From NCBI RefSeq assembly GCF_030160235.1, contig NZ_BSNY01000071.1, forward strand, positions 1 through 64,000: a DNA stretch of 64,000 nt, given 5' to 3'. Position 1 is the first letter of the stretch. The number at the start of each line of letters is the position of its first letter. Under the pieces are notes generated by a model. The model was not told where the DNA came from. It saw only the letters and a program-made list of their open reading frames with translations, and made no database searches. Below are positions 9,282 through 16,344 of the stretch, one piece after another. Made by a program: the position numbers and the translations under genes. Origin of the DNA: Mesorhizobium huakuii (GTDB lineage: Bacteria; Pseudomonadota; Alphaproteobacteria; Rhizobiales; Rhizobiaceae).

Positions 9282-9932
9282 TCAGATACTACCGCCACCG
9301 TCAGTTGGTCCCTTAACTCGTGCTTCCTTTTGCCAGCCAGCCAGCTCCGGCAGGTCGTCAAGCCAGCTTTTCTCGCTCATCAAGGCATCGCTGGCCTGCG
9401 GTGCCGCCTCCGTGGCGTTTTGAATCAGCCAGTCCACCCACTTCCGATAGGCAACCGGATCCAGCTGAGGCGGCAGCACCTTGGCCTTGCCGAGCATGCG
9501 TTTGCGGAAACTGGTTTGCCTGCGCAGTTTGGTCGTCGTGAACTTGATGACCTTGCCTTGGTAGTCAACCGTCCAGCGGTCGCCGCCAAGACTGACAAGC
9601 CTGTCGATGGTGAAACCGGCATCGACCGGCCTATCCCGCCAAGGAAGCTCGATGGCGTTCTTCCTCAACGCGATGGCCCATCGCCTGTAGTCGCCCCCGG
9701 CCCGTTGCGGCGGCAGCACACCGGCCTGTTCGAGCATCTTTCTTCGGAAGGTCGGCTGCTTCTTGAGCTGGCCGGTTGTGAACTCGACGCGATGCCCACG
9801 AAACTCGACATGCCAGCGGACCCTTCCGTTGCCGACATACTTCACCAGCCTGTCGATGAGGAATTCGTCATCGGCAAGCGTCACGCAGCCTTGGCTGATG
9901 CTTTCGAGAATGAACTCGGTGTCAGTGACCAT
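9282..9932 (-). CDS. Hypothetical protein with internal duplication
   Basis: 216 residues of unknown function. Two copies of a unit of about 80 residues are visible, roughly 20-100 and 105-180. Each carries DRLV, a V-x-F/Y-x-G-x-x-V/I-x-FTT core, then L-K/R-K/R-Q, FRK/R-ML and a VLPPQ end. The basic stretch around FRKRML and LRRQTSFR suggests nucleic-acid or partner binding, but that is only inference. The ATG at 9932 has GAGG about 7 bases upstream. The last ~30 residues are unique. I do not recognise the family. Confidence 0.6.
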   Translation of the reverse strand: MVTDTEFILESISQGCVTLADDEFLIDRLVKYVGNGRVRWHVEFRGHRVEFTTGQLKKQPTFRRKMLEQAGVLPPQRAGGDYRRWAIALRKNAIELPWRDRPVDAGFTIDRLVSLGGDRWTVDYQGKVIKFTTTKLRRQTSFRKRMLGKAKVLPPQLDPVAYRKWVDWLIQNATEAAPQASDALMSEKSWLDDLPELAGWQKEARVKGPTDGGGSI

Positions 9933-10105
9933 TACTCGGCCTCGTGGAGGAAACTTCTACGGAGCTTAGCCATTGGAACGCATCTGCGGCCAATCTTTTT
10001 TACCCTGCAAATCTCACCTGCTTCGGCCGCCTCGATGCCTCTCATCCTGACAAGAATGTGCAGACCGTCGTGTTACGGTCTGATGGTGTCACGTCATCGA
10101 TCGGA

Positions 10106-10513
10106 TTGCGATCGAAGCAAATAGGAGAGTTCGCCACGTCCAGGATCAACCGCCGCGCCCTGCTTTTCCACTCCGGCAGCGCGGTCGTCGCCTCGACGGC
10201 CGCGGCAACGGCACTCGGCACAGCGCCGCCGGGCCGGAACCAGGAACCGTCCGATGGACTGCGAGAGCTGATTGAGGCGCACAGGACGGCATACGCGGCA
10301 TTCGGCGAAGCGCTGCATGACATAGGCGGCGACTCCGACAGAGCCAGCCGGGAGGAGGAGAGGGCGCTGCTCGCCATCTGCGGCCATGCCGCGGTCGAGG
10401 AATGCGATCGCCTGGCCAAGGCCCGATATCTCCTGGAGATAGATGCGCGCGGCGAACTCGACCTTCCGGAGCATATGCAGGCTGTTCTTCGATCGACGAT
10501 GTGGAAGCGATGA
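10106..10513 (+). CDS. Small protein with INRRA hydrophobic N-terminus
   Basis: The recognisable part starts at INRRALLFHSGSAVVASTAAATALG (about 10145), a twin-arginine-like, signal-peptide-like segment. Then follow LIEAHRTAYAAF and a conserved tail (LLEIDARGELDLPEHMQAVLRS). No good ATG lies just ahead; I used a TTG at 10106, while the open frame extends back to 9944 in DNA that does not look coding. Related short proteins with a VNRRA N-terminus occur twice in the adjacent integrated element. Function unknown. It may be a phage-derived leftover outside the present attachment site. Confidence 0.5.
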   Translation: MRSKQIGEFATSRINRRALLFHSGSAVVASTAAATALGTAPPGRNQEPSDGLRELIEAHRTAYAAFGEALHDIGGDSDRASREEERALLAICGHAAVEECDRLAKARYLLEIDARGELDLPEHMQAVLRSTMWKR

Positions 10514-10643
10514 GGCGACCGACGCCCAGCCACGACAATGTCACCGCACTGCAGTGCGTGGTGGTCGCGGGCTACATAGTCATGTCGCGGCAACAGCCTC
10601 GCGGCCCGACGCGAACCTTTTGGCCAGCAGGTTTGCAGCCTGC

Positions 10644-11024
10644 CTACGCCGGCTTGGCGTATTGCTCGGCGCTCATGACCTCGATGCAGACGAAGCGTTC
10701 GTTTCCTTCCACCCAGGCGTCGTGGCCGGGCGGGATCGTATAGGACGTACCCTTCGTGAAGGTTTTCTGAGTTCCGTCATTCATCTTGATGGTGATGGTT
10801 CCGGAAACGACATAGCCGACATGCGATACCTGACAGCTATCCGTCTTGACGACCGGCTTCACGCATTCGGACCATTTCCAGCCCGGCTCCATATTGAGCC
10901 GCCCGAGCGTAAAGCCTGGAAGCCGCACCACCTCGACCCGTGTCTTGGCGGGCGAGCGAACCTCATCCGGTTTGTCGTGAGATTTGGATTCAAATTTGGT
11001 GACATTCATTCCACCATCGGCCAT
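10644..11024 (-). CDS. Cupin domain protein
   Basis: 126 residues forming a single cupin: LGRLNMEPGWKWSE, then a VGYVVSGTITIKMNDG strand pair, TKGTSYTIPPGHDAWVEG and a C-terminal FVCIEVMS. The usual first metal-binding motif is weak: the histidines are sparse, with a single His in SHVGY and one in PPGHDAW, so metal binding is uncertain. ATG at 11024. Small stand-alone cupins often serve as sugar or metabolite binders or isomerases; no substrate can be assigned. It is the last chromosomal gene before the left attachment repeat. Confidence 0.75.
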   Translation of the reverse strand: MADGGMNVTKFESKSHDKPDEVRSPAKTRVEVVRLPGFTLGRLNMEPGWKWSECVKPVVKTDSCQVSHVGYVVSGTITIKMNDGTQKTFTKGTSYTIPPGHDAWVEGNERFVCIEVMSAEQYAKPA

Positions 11025-11207
11025 GGCATCCTCCCATACGCGACGCGGAGCCCAATGCTGGCACTTTTCCAGTATATTAGCAATTGCTTTTATATCTTGC
11101 GAAAACCGATCACAGCCGCGATCACCACGTAAGCGGGTGACCTGGAATGGTCTGCATCAAGACGTAAAATTCTGTGTAAGCGGTTGATTCAAATGATGAA
11201 TAGAGAG

Positions 11208-11254
11208 TGGCTGGGGAACCTGGATTCGAACCAGGACTAACGGAGTCAGAGTCC
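11208..11254 (-). repeat. Left attachment site, 3' tRNA-Gln fragment
   Basis: Identical over 47 bp to the 3' part of the tRNA-Gln gene at the right end, including the encoded CCA. Identity stops in the 5' arm of the anticodon stem, after GTCC. It lacks the D arm and 5' acceptor strand, so it is not a functional tRNA. It is the displaced original 3' end of the target gene. Confidence 0.92.
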
Positions 11255-11309
11255 CCACTGTAGCTTTGATAATAAAGCTGATTTTCCCCGACTACGGGAA
11301 AACGGCCAC

Positions 11310-11513
11310 ATGCAAAATCAAAGGCTTATCGGCGAATTGCCGACCGGACCAACTGGCCTTTGTCACCAGTCGAGCGCCGCGATTGAGGTCGCGGCAGCAT
11401 GGTATCGGGCGAACTCGGCCACTTGCGATCATCCGATCATACCGACCATCCGCTCGCGCTTTGGCTTGACGCCATTGCAAGCAATCGCCGCGCTGCGAGA
11501 GGCCGCTCGGTGA
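11310..11513 (+). CDS. Small phage-type protein upstream of the HTH gene
   Basis: 67 residues. The C-terminal half (PTIRSRFGLTPLQAIAALREA) looks like a short helix-turn-helix or helical hairpin of a kind found before replication genes in rhizobial prophages, according to my recollection of such clusters. Its TGA overlaps a GTG start of the next gene (GTGA at 11510-11513), so the two are probably translationally coupled. No enzymatic motif. Supporting evidence is mainly the overlap and position. Confidence 0.55.
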   Translation: MQNQRLIGELPTGPTGLCHQSSAAIEVAAAWYRANSATCDHPIIPTIRSRFGLTPLQAIAALREAAR

Positions 11514-12364
11514 GTATCGATGTCATGACCAAGGTGATCCAGCGGGCGCCCGTCAGCGGCAGCAAGTTCACCTGCATGCTCGTCATGGCCAATTGGTGCA
11601 ACGATGACGGTGACAGTCTATACCCTTCCATCGATCTGCTCGCTGAAGCCATGCGCGTCAGCCGATCGCAGGCAAAACGCATTCTCCGCTCGCTCATGCC
11701 GGCAGGACCGGCCGACGACGCGGCCGGCGATTGGTGGTTTCGGGTCATTGGGAACGACAAGGGCGGCGCTCCTGGCATGACCAGGCGCTATGAGATGAAC
11801 GTGGCTCGGTTGGACACATTTCCGAAGCTGCCGGAATTCCAAAAAGCTGACGAGCGGCGTCAGAAAAAGGGCCTGACGGGGCGCACCCATGCGCCCCGTG
11901 CCACACGTTCGACGGGGCGCGCCCATGCGCCCCCTGTCACAGATGAGACGGGGCGCACCGATGCGCCCCCACGGGGCGCACCGATGCGCCCCGACTCGTT
12001 AGATCAACCATCAGATGAGAGAGAGCGCGCGATGGATCACTTCGATCAAGCACTGAAGCGTTGGCCTGTTGTCGATAGCCCCAAGTCCGCGCGTAAAGCA
12101 TGGGATGCGCTGTCGATCGACGACCGCCTGGAGGCTGCGGGCGAGATCGACAGGTTCGTCGCGATCAACCGGTCGGCCGGCCGAAAGCTGGTCTGCTCCT
12201 TCGAACGGTATCTCTCCGAGAGGATGTGGAAAGCGCTGCCTGAACGGGCGAAGCCGGTGCAGCTGAGGCCAGCGGCGCCAGGCAAACCGGCGGGACCATC
12301 ACCGTTTGAGCGCAAGACGGGGTGGCGACCGCCGTCGTCGGGGGTAGGGGGTTTAAAGCCCTAG
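11510..12364 (+). CDS. HTH replication-initiator-like protein (O-like)
   Basis: 284 residues from GTG 11510, which has GAGAGG 7 bases ahead; ATG 11525 is an alternative. The N-terminal domain (about residues 5-100) has a helix-turn-helix with LYPSIDLLAEAMRVSRSQAKRILRSL, as in phage replication O-like or Rep-type winged-helix proteins. A linker around residues 123-162 is encoded by four palindromic iterons. The C-terminal domain (about 170-250) is helical (ARKAWDALSIDDR, ICSFERYLSERMWKAL-like). Lambda O is organised in the same way, with an N-terminal DNA-binding domain, origin iterons within the gene and a C-terminal partner-binding domain. I infer a replication initiator; no helicase or primase gene is nearby. 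Confidence 0.65.
   Translation: MSIDVMTKVIQRAPVSGSKFTCMLVMANWCNDDGDSLYPSIDLLAEAMRVSRSQAKRILRSLMPAGPADDAAGDWWFRVIGNDKGGAPGMTRRYEMNVARLDTFPKLPEFQKADERRQKKGLTGRTHAPRATRSTGRAHAPPVTDETGRTDAPPRGAPMRPDSLDQPSDERERAMDHFDQALKRWPVVDSPKSARKAWDALSIDDRLEAAGEIDRFVAINRSAGRKLVCSFERYLSERMWKALPERAKPVQLRPAAPGKPAGPSPFERKTGWRPPSSGVGGLKP
11878..11992. repeat. Four palindromic iterons, probable replication origin
   Basis: Copies of GGGGCGCACCCATGCGCCCC or close variants lie at 11878-11897, 11914-11933, 11950-11969 and 11973-11992. Each is an inverted repeat with 8-bp arms. Starts are spaced 36, 36 and 23 bp. The first three are in the same reading frame (12-residue repeat beginning TGRTHAP), but the fourth is in another frame and still keeps the DNA palindrome, which points to selection on DNA. 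A less GC-rich stretch follows at 12000-12030. Confidence 0.7.
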
Positions 12365-12565
12365 GGCAGGATGGGGCCTCCAACCGCTTGGGGCTCATTC
12401 GCAGGTTTTTTTTCTTGTTTTTCATTTTCCAGGGGAAGTGTGGCTAGGTATCCGGACATGGCTATTGATAAAGCTTTGAAAAGATTAATGAAAAGGCATA
12501 GCATGCTTACGCAACCGGGCTCGCGGGACCATTTATTGACAACGGTCCCCCGGCGCCTGGTTACG
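12365..12565. other. AT-rich gap with inverted repeat
   Basis: About 200 bp of clearly lower GC than its surroundings, with a T-run near 12407-12420. It ends with an inverted repeat GGGACC ... GGTCCC (12525-12549) that encloses a TTGACA at 12536. This may be a promoter/operator for the small genes that follow. An open frame continues through it but its codon use looks non-coding. Confidence 0.4.
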
Positions 12566-12814
12566 ATGAACTGCGCCATCTGCGACAGGCCCTTCGAGGC
12601 CGTCCAAGCTGGGAGGCGGAAGCCGTCAACGCGATGCAGCGAGGCATGCCGACAGGAGGGTCGCCGCCGATATACTGCGGCCTACAATGCCGCGGCCAAG
12701 GCGGAGCTGTTCGCACTGAGAGCGCGGGCGGCTGCGGGCGACCTCGAGCGCTTCGGTATCGGTCGCGACGGACGCGCCATCAAGGCCGAGGCCGAAGCCG
12801 ATTCCGATGACTGA
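12566..12814 (+). CDS. Small Cys-rich zinc-binding-type protein
   Basis: 82 residues. The N-terminus carries two cysteine pairs, CAIC (residues 3-6) and CSEAC (24-28), as in a treble-clef or HNH-type zinc finger, but no HNH catalytic His-Asn is evident. A basic, alanine-rich helix follows (RRRYTAAYNAAAKAE), then an acidic tail. The ATG at 12566 begins exactly at the motif; an upstream ATG at 12458 would add a stretch of AT-rich, probably untranslated DNA. Overlaps the next gene by 8 bp. Likely a DNA-binding accessory protein of the element, by inference only. Confidence 0.55.
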   Translation: MNCAICDRPFEAVQAGRRKPSTRCSEACRQEGRRRYTAAYNAAAKAELFALRARAAAGDLERFGIGRDGRAIKAEAEADSDD

Positions 12815-13199
12815 CGGCAGCCGCCCCCCGCGTTCTGCCCCGACTTCAACGGCGAGCTGGGTCGCGTCGGTCGGGTGTCGCTACAAGCTTGAGACCAGCG
12901 ACGTGGAGCGCCTGGTGCAGCTCGCGTTCGAAGCGGCGCCCCGATACCAACGCCGGCTGACCGCCAGAGAGGCACGAGACCAAGCCATCCGGGAATGCGT
13001 CGCCATCCACTTTGCAGCGCTTTCAAGCCGATCCGAGCAGGCCAAAGCGATGGCCAGGGAGATGCGACGTTACTCGTCGGTACGCGCGACCCAGCCGCCA
13101 GGCTCGCTCGGCGGCGACATCGTCGGCATTCTCGAAATGGACACCGGAAAGCCACTCGGAAAGCGGGCACTGATGACCATTTTGGCCCAGAATGCTTGA
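12807..13199 (+). CDS. Hypothetical element protein
   Basis: 130 residues, largely helical and basic, with no recognised domain. The centre (VQLAFEAAPRYQRRLTAREARDQ) and the C-terminal KRALMTILAQ could form a helical bundle. Its start overlaps the previous stop by 8 bp, which supports translation as a pair. By position in phage genomes a small terminase subunit might be expected here, but the sequence gives no positive sign of that. Confidence 0.5.
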   Translation: MTDGSRPPRSAPTSTASWVASVGCRYKLETSDVERLVQLAFEAAPRYQRRLTAREARDQAIRECVAIHFAALSSRSEQAKAMAREMRRYSSVRATQPPGSLGGDIVGILEMDTGKPLGKRALMTILAQNA

Positions 13200-13283
13200 T
13201 GTTCAGCGTGCAAAAATCTCTTAAGGAAACTTCACGCCGGATGACCGACCTTGCCCTCGAACAGATTTCGCGGGAGTCGTCAC

Positions 13284-14102
13284 ATGGTCAATCTTCGAGA
13301 GCTCATCCAGTCGCTGACGGGCAAAAAGCCGGCCGACACGATTTCTGAAATCCAGCGGCTTCAGGCGCTCGCCGCGGATATGGACCGCGAAGTTGCGGAT
13401 TCGGAAACAGAACTCGCCCAGATCGCCGCCCGTCGCCAGCAACTCCTCTTGGATGATGCCGACGAAGCGTTGGCGGATGATGAGGCTCGCACCGGCGTCT
13501 TGCGCCGCAACATCGAACGCGCCGGCCTCGGGCGCCAACGCATCGCGGAAGAGTTGGTCGAAGCGAAGAAGGCCCATCGGGCCGCGCGTGTCACTGCCTT
13601 CAGGGCCGAACGCGATGACATCGTGCGTCGGCTCGATGGCGCGATGACGGCTGCCGTCGCTGTCAACGACCAGGCGCGGGCCTGGTATGATCGCGTCGAA
13701 GCCGAGCTTGGCCATCACGCCATCGGCAGCGAGTTCGGCGGCGCCATCGCCTTCCCATTTTTCGCCGGCGAGTTCGTCGATGCCTTCCGCCGCAATCTGA
13801 GCCAGATGGCCGGTCCGCGCCCCGTCGAGCCGCCGGCGGCTGCGGCCGTCAAGCAGCCGGCATCGCCGAAGTTCGCCTCTCGTCCTGGCCCCGGGGGCGT
13901 CGTCAGGCCCGCCGCGAAACCTCGCCCGGCACTGCCCAAGAAGCCGCCGGCAGGGCATTCGCGCGTCCAGGTGCTTCGCGCCGGCTACGAGAGCCCGTCA
14001 GGCGAGCAACTGCGTGCCGGCGACCAGGTCGACCTTCCTGAAGAAGTGGCACAGGCTGCGGCCCAGGCCGGCGCCGTCGAGCTTTGCGAGGTGGAGGCAT
14101 GA
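13284..14102 (+). CDS. Coiled-coil phage structural-type protein
   Basis: 272 residues. A long coiled-coil occupies about residues 15-110 (QRLQALAADMDREVADSETE, RRNIERAGLGRQRIAEEL), followed by a Pro/Ala-rich linker and a C-terminal module, about residues 225-272 (RVQVLRAGYESPSG then AGDQVDLPEEVAQAAAQAGAVE), of a kind I associate with small rhizobial prophage proteins near head genes. Start at ATG 13284 after GGGAG; a longer frame to 13251 is less likely. Stop overlaps the next ATG (ATGA). Its role may be head assembly or scaffolding, which is inference from gene order. The gap just before it could be a deletion scar, since terminase and portal are missing. Confidence 0.55.
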   Translation: MVNLRELIQSLTGKKPADTISEIQRLQALAADMDREVADSETELAQIAARRQQLLLDDADEALADDEARTGVLRRNIERAGLGRQRIAEELVEAKKAHRAARVTAFRAERDDIVRRLDGAMTAAVAVNDQARAWYDRVEAELGHHAIGSEFGGAIAFPFFAGEFVDAFRRNLSQMAGPRPVEPPAAAAVKQPASPKFASRPGPGGVVRPAAKPRPALPKKPPAGHSRVQVLRAGYESPSGEQLRAGDQVDLPEEVAQAAAQAGAVELCEVEA

Positions 14103-14740
14103 GCGACGGGCGGCGCGGACCAATCACCAGCGAGGACAGCTTCCACTTCGGAAGTGGCTATTACCTCGGCTACCTCCAAGACACGATTTCGGACAGTTAC
14201 ACCTACGTCCATAAACTTGATCGGAAATGTGACGTGTTCGGCGATCGGCCGGTTCCGGGCGAGCAATGGGGCCGCATCAATCTCAACAGCTGCGGACGGT
14301 ATGGCAAGACATGGTTCGACGCGAGCGACACCATGGGTATCGGCGTCTCAGACATTTGCACCCTTCCCGGTAATGTTGCCCGCGCGCTTGTGGGGACAAA
14401 CATCCGTTCCATCAATCTCGACCATTTCGGCACATCCGACTTGATCATAACTCTGATTGAATGGGTGGATCCGCCTGCGCCGCCTGCGCCGCCGGACCCG
14501 CTGCATACGATTGGCACCGCCGGCGCCAGCACCGCGATTCGCATCGAGATCGGCGCACCGATCAATCCGGTCCTCACCGTCGGTGTCACGTTGACCGAAG
14601 ACTATTCGCCGATCGGCGGGGCCTTTCCTCGCCCGGTCGCGACACCGGCACACGGGACAATCCCCAGCGGAACCACTGTGCAGTTTTTCGGGCCAGAAGC
14701 TGCGGCGCTCGTCGCAGCCAGCGCCGCCACTCTCGCTTGA
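14099..14740 (+). CDS. Hypothetical phage structural-type protein
   Basis: 213 residues. The N-terminal 120 residues are aromatic and polar (HFGSGYYLGYLQDTISDSYTYVH), with four cysteines. A proline-rich linker (DPPAPPAPPDP) separates them from a small beta-type C-terminal domain (VLTVGVTLTEDYSP, HGTIPSGTTVQFFGPEA) that looks like a small capsid-decoration or Ig-like fold. Coupled to the preceding gene by ATGA and followed 13 bp later by the protease gene. The virion role is inferred from position only. Confidence 0.5.
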   Translation: MSDGRRGPITSEDSFHFGSGYYLGYLQDTISDSYTYVHKLDRKCDVFGDRPVPGEQWGRINLNSCGRYGKTWFDASDTMGIGVSDICTLPGNVARALVGTNIRSINLDHFGTSDLIITLIEWVDPPAPPAPPDPLHTIGTAGASTAIRIEIGAPINPVLTVGVTLTEDYSPIGGAFPRPVATPAHGTIPSGTTVQFFGPEAAALVAASAATLA

Positions 14741-14753
14741 AGGAAACGGACCG

Positions 14754-15410
14754 ATGATCACGAAAGACTTCATGGGTAGCGGGCTGCAAACGCTCGCCGA
14801 CAAGCGCCAGGTCCAGGTCATCTGCTCGAGCGGTGGCATCGATCGCGCTGGCGAGGTCGTCGACCAAGCCGGCATCGATGTCTCGGCCTTCATGGCGAAC
14901 CCGATCATCCTCTGGAATCACAACCCGAACGTGCCGATCGCCCGCGCCATCGACATCGGCGTCATGGGGGGCAAGCTGCGCGCCACCTGTCAGTTTCCCG
15001 CCGTCGGCGTATCTGCCAAGGCGGATGAAATCTTGGGCCTCGTCCAGTCGGGCGTGATTAATTGCGTGTCGATCGGCTTTAACCCTGTGGAAAAGGTCGC
15101 AATGCCCGGCGCCAGTCCGAAAAACGGCCCGTTCCGCTACCTGAAATCCCAACTCTGGGAGTTTTCGTTCGTATCGGTGCCGGCCAATGGTGATGCACTA
15201 ATCACCGGCCGTTCCGCGCCTCTTGCCGATATTGCGGCCGATCGAGCCGCGCGCATGCGGGCGGTTGAGGTTATGCGGCTTGCCGCCGAGCCGATCGACC
15301 AGGCTCAGGAGGCCCGCCACCGCCAAATCGAGGTGCTCGCCCTCGTTCATGGTCCCGATCTTGAAGCTCGGGCGGACCGCATGCGCGCGGTCCGCGCGCT
15401 GGTGAAGTAA
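14754..15410 (+). CDS. HK97-type prohead protease (S78)
   Basis: 218 residues of the phage prohead maturation protease family (peptidase S78, HK97 gp4-like). The catalytic His is visible in NPIILWNHNPN (His56) and the catalytic Ser in the NCVSIGFNP block (Ser106). The typical LWEFSFVSVPAN segment follows. In HK97-like phages this enzyme cleaves the capsid delta domain in the prohead, then degrades itself. SD AAGGAAAC precedes ATG 14754. Unusually, no capsid gene follows; the next frame encodes only 96 residues. Confidence 0.88.
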   Translation: MITKDFMGSGLQTLADKRQVQVICSSGGIDRAGEVVDQAGIDVSAFMANPIILWNHNPNVPIARAIDIGVMGGKLRATCQFPAVGVSAKADEILGLVQSGVINCVSIGFNPVEKVAMPGASPKNGPFRYLKSQLWEFSFVSVPANGDALITGRSAPLADIAADRAARMRAVEVMRLAAEPIDQAQEARHRQIEVLALVHGPDLEARADRMRAVRALVK

Positions 15411-15420
15411 GGTCACTCAA

Positions 15421-15711
15421 ATGGCGGAATCGACAGCGCCCATGAACGCCTATGACCTCGGCAGGCGCGCCGGCACGATGCTTGCGGAGGCCGCCGCAGG
15501 CTGCAAGGTCTCGGCCGCCTACGAAGCCGAGTTTTCGGCATACGTCGAGGCCGTCGCGGCGAAAGCCATGAAAAAGGCCGCTGACGACCTGGCCAGCGAG
15601 GGGGCGAGCGCGTTCGAAATCGACATTTTCCAGCGCTCGGCCCAGCATTCATTTCGGCAAGGATTGGCTGCGGTAGGCGGATCTGCCGAATCGTCAGGAG
15701 CGACACATTGA
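15421..15711 (+). CDS. Small hypothetical element protein
   Basis: 96 residues, acidic and alanine-rich, helical (GRRAGTMLAEAAAGCKVSAAYEAEF, then AKAMKKAADDLASEGASAF). AAGGTCACTCAA precedes ATG 15421. It occupies the position normally taken by the major capsid gene after the protease, but is far too short for an HK97-fold capsid protein. Function unknown. Confidence 0.5.
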   Translation: MAESTAPMNAYDLGRRAGTMLAEAAAGCKVSAAYEAEFSAYVEAVAAKAMKKAADDLASEGASAFEIDIFQRSAQHSFRQGLAAVGGSAESSGATH

Positions 15712-15759
15712 CCGCCGCCCGCGCGGATTGCTTGCCGCAGCGCATGGAGCACTCCAACA

Positions 15760-16170
15760 ATGACTTTTCCGTTTCCATGTATGACGGGGTTCAGCGGTGC
15801 CAGCGCGCTTTCTATCGGCGGCACGCCTGTAACGTCGGCAACCCAGAACAGCGCCTATATCGGCTTCACCGCATCGGCCAGCGGCGGAACACCGAGCTAC
15901 ACCTATTCGCTCGTCGGTAGCTGGCCGACAGGGATCTCCATCAACTCATCGAGCGGTGTGGTTTCCGGTACTCCGACAGTTTCCGGCACCTTCGCCAGCC
16001 TTTCGGTGCGGGTCACCGATGGTGCCAGTGCCACCGCTGATCTGGCGTCGTTCACGCTTACTGTGGCGCCTTCAGCGGCGATCAGACAGGCGATGGCACC
16101 CGCAGTCTACGTCAACAGCAACGGCCCGCGTCAATCGATGACGCCTGGCGGTTTCATCAATGAGGCATAG
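15760..16170 (+). CDS. Putative Ig domain (He_PIG-like) surface protein
   Basis: 136 residues. The central part reads as a He_PIG-type Ig domain (GGTPSYTYSLVGSWPTGISI, then GVVSGTPTVSGTFASLSVRVTD), a module used for virion decoration and carbohydrate contact. The last 22 residues (VYVNSNGPRQS then PGGFINEA) recur at the end of the next tiny gene. A GGAG sequence lies about 10 bases upstream of ATG 15760. Probably a capsid decoration or tail accessory protein; inferred. Confidence 0.65.
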   Translation: MTFPFPCMTGFSGASALSIGGTPVTSATQNSAYIGFTASASGGTPSYTYSLVGSWPTGISINSSSGVVSGTPTVSGTFASLSVRVTDGASATADLASFTLTVAPSAAIRQAMAPAVYVNSNGPRQSMTPGGFINEA

Positions 16171-16194
16171 GCCTAGCAAGAAGGGACCACGAAT

Positions 16195-16341
16195 ATGATG
16201 CTCGTCAATCCGTTTGTATTTTCAACGCCGCCAACGCCGCCGCCAGCGCTCAAGCAGGCCCAGGTAGTGCCCTCGGTCTACGTAAACAGTAACGGCCCTC
16301 GGCAATCGATATTGCCCGGCATTTTCATCTGTGAGGCTTAA
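16195..16341 (+). CDS. 48-residue protein with shared C-terminal tag
   Basis: Starts at ATG 16195, ends with TAA at 16341. A short proline-rich N-terminus (TPPTPPPALKQ) precedes VYVNSNGPRQS-ILPGIFICEA, which matches the last 22 residues of the preceding Ig-domain protein at about three quarters of positions. The sequence AAGGGACC lies 8-15 bases upstream. It looks like a stand-alone copy of the tag module. Possible roles include an attachment peptide or a minor virion protein. Confidence 0.55.
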   Translation: MMLVNPFVFSTPPTPPPALKQAQVVPSVYVNSNGPRQSILPGIFICEA

Positions 16342-16344
16342 TCC

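Noticed and set aside
9944-10105. N-terminal extension of the INRRA protein from ATG 9944
   Set aside because: The sequence looks non-coding and overlaps the promoter side of the divergent gene.
11208-11254. Second tRNA-Gln gene
   Set aside because: Only the 3' part is present; the D arm and 5' acceptor strand are missing.
11878-11992. CRISPR-like array
   Set aside because: Repeats are short palindromes with spacers of 3-16 bp, inside a coding frame, without cas genes.
12371-12565. N-terminal extension of the small Cys-rich protein
   Set aside because: AT-rich with a T-run and no coding character; conserved-looking sequence starts at 12566.
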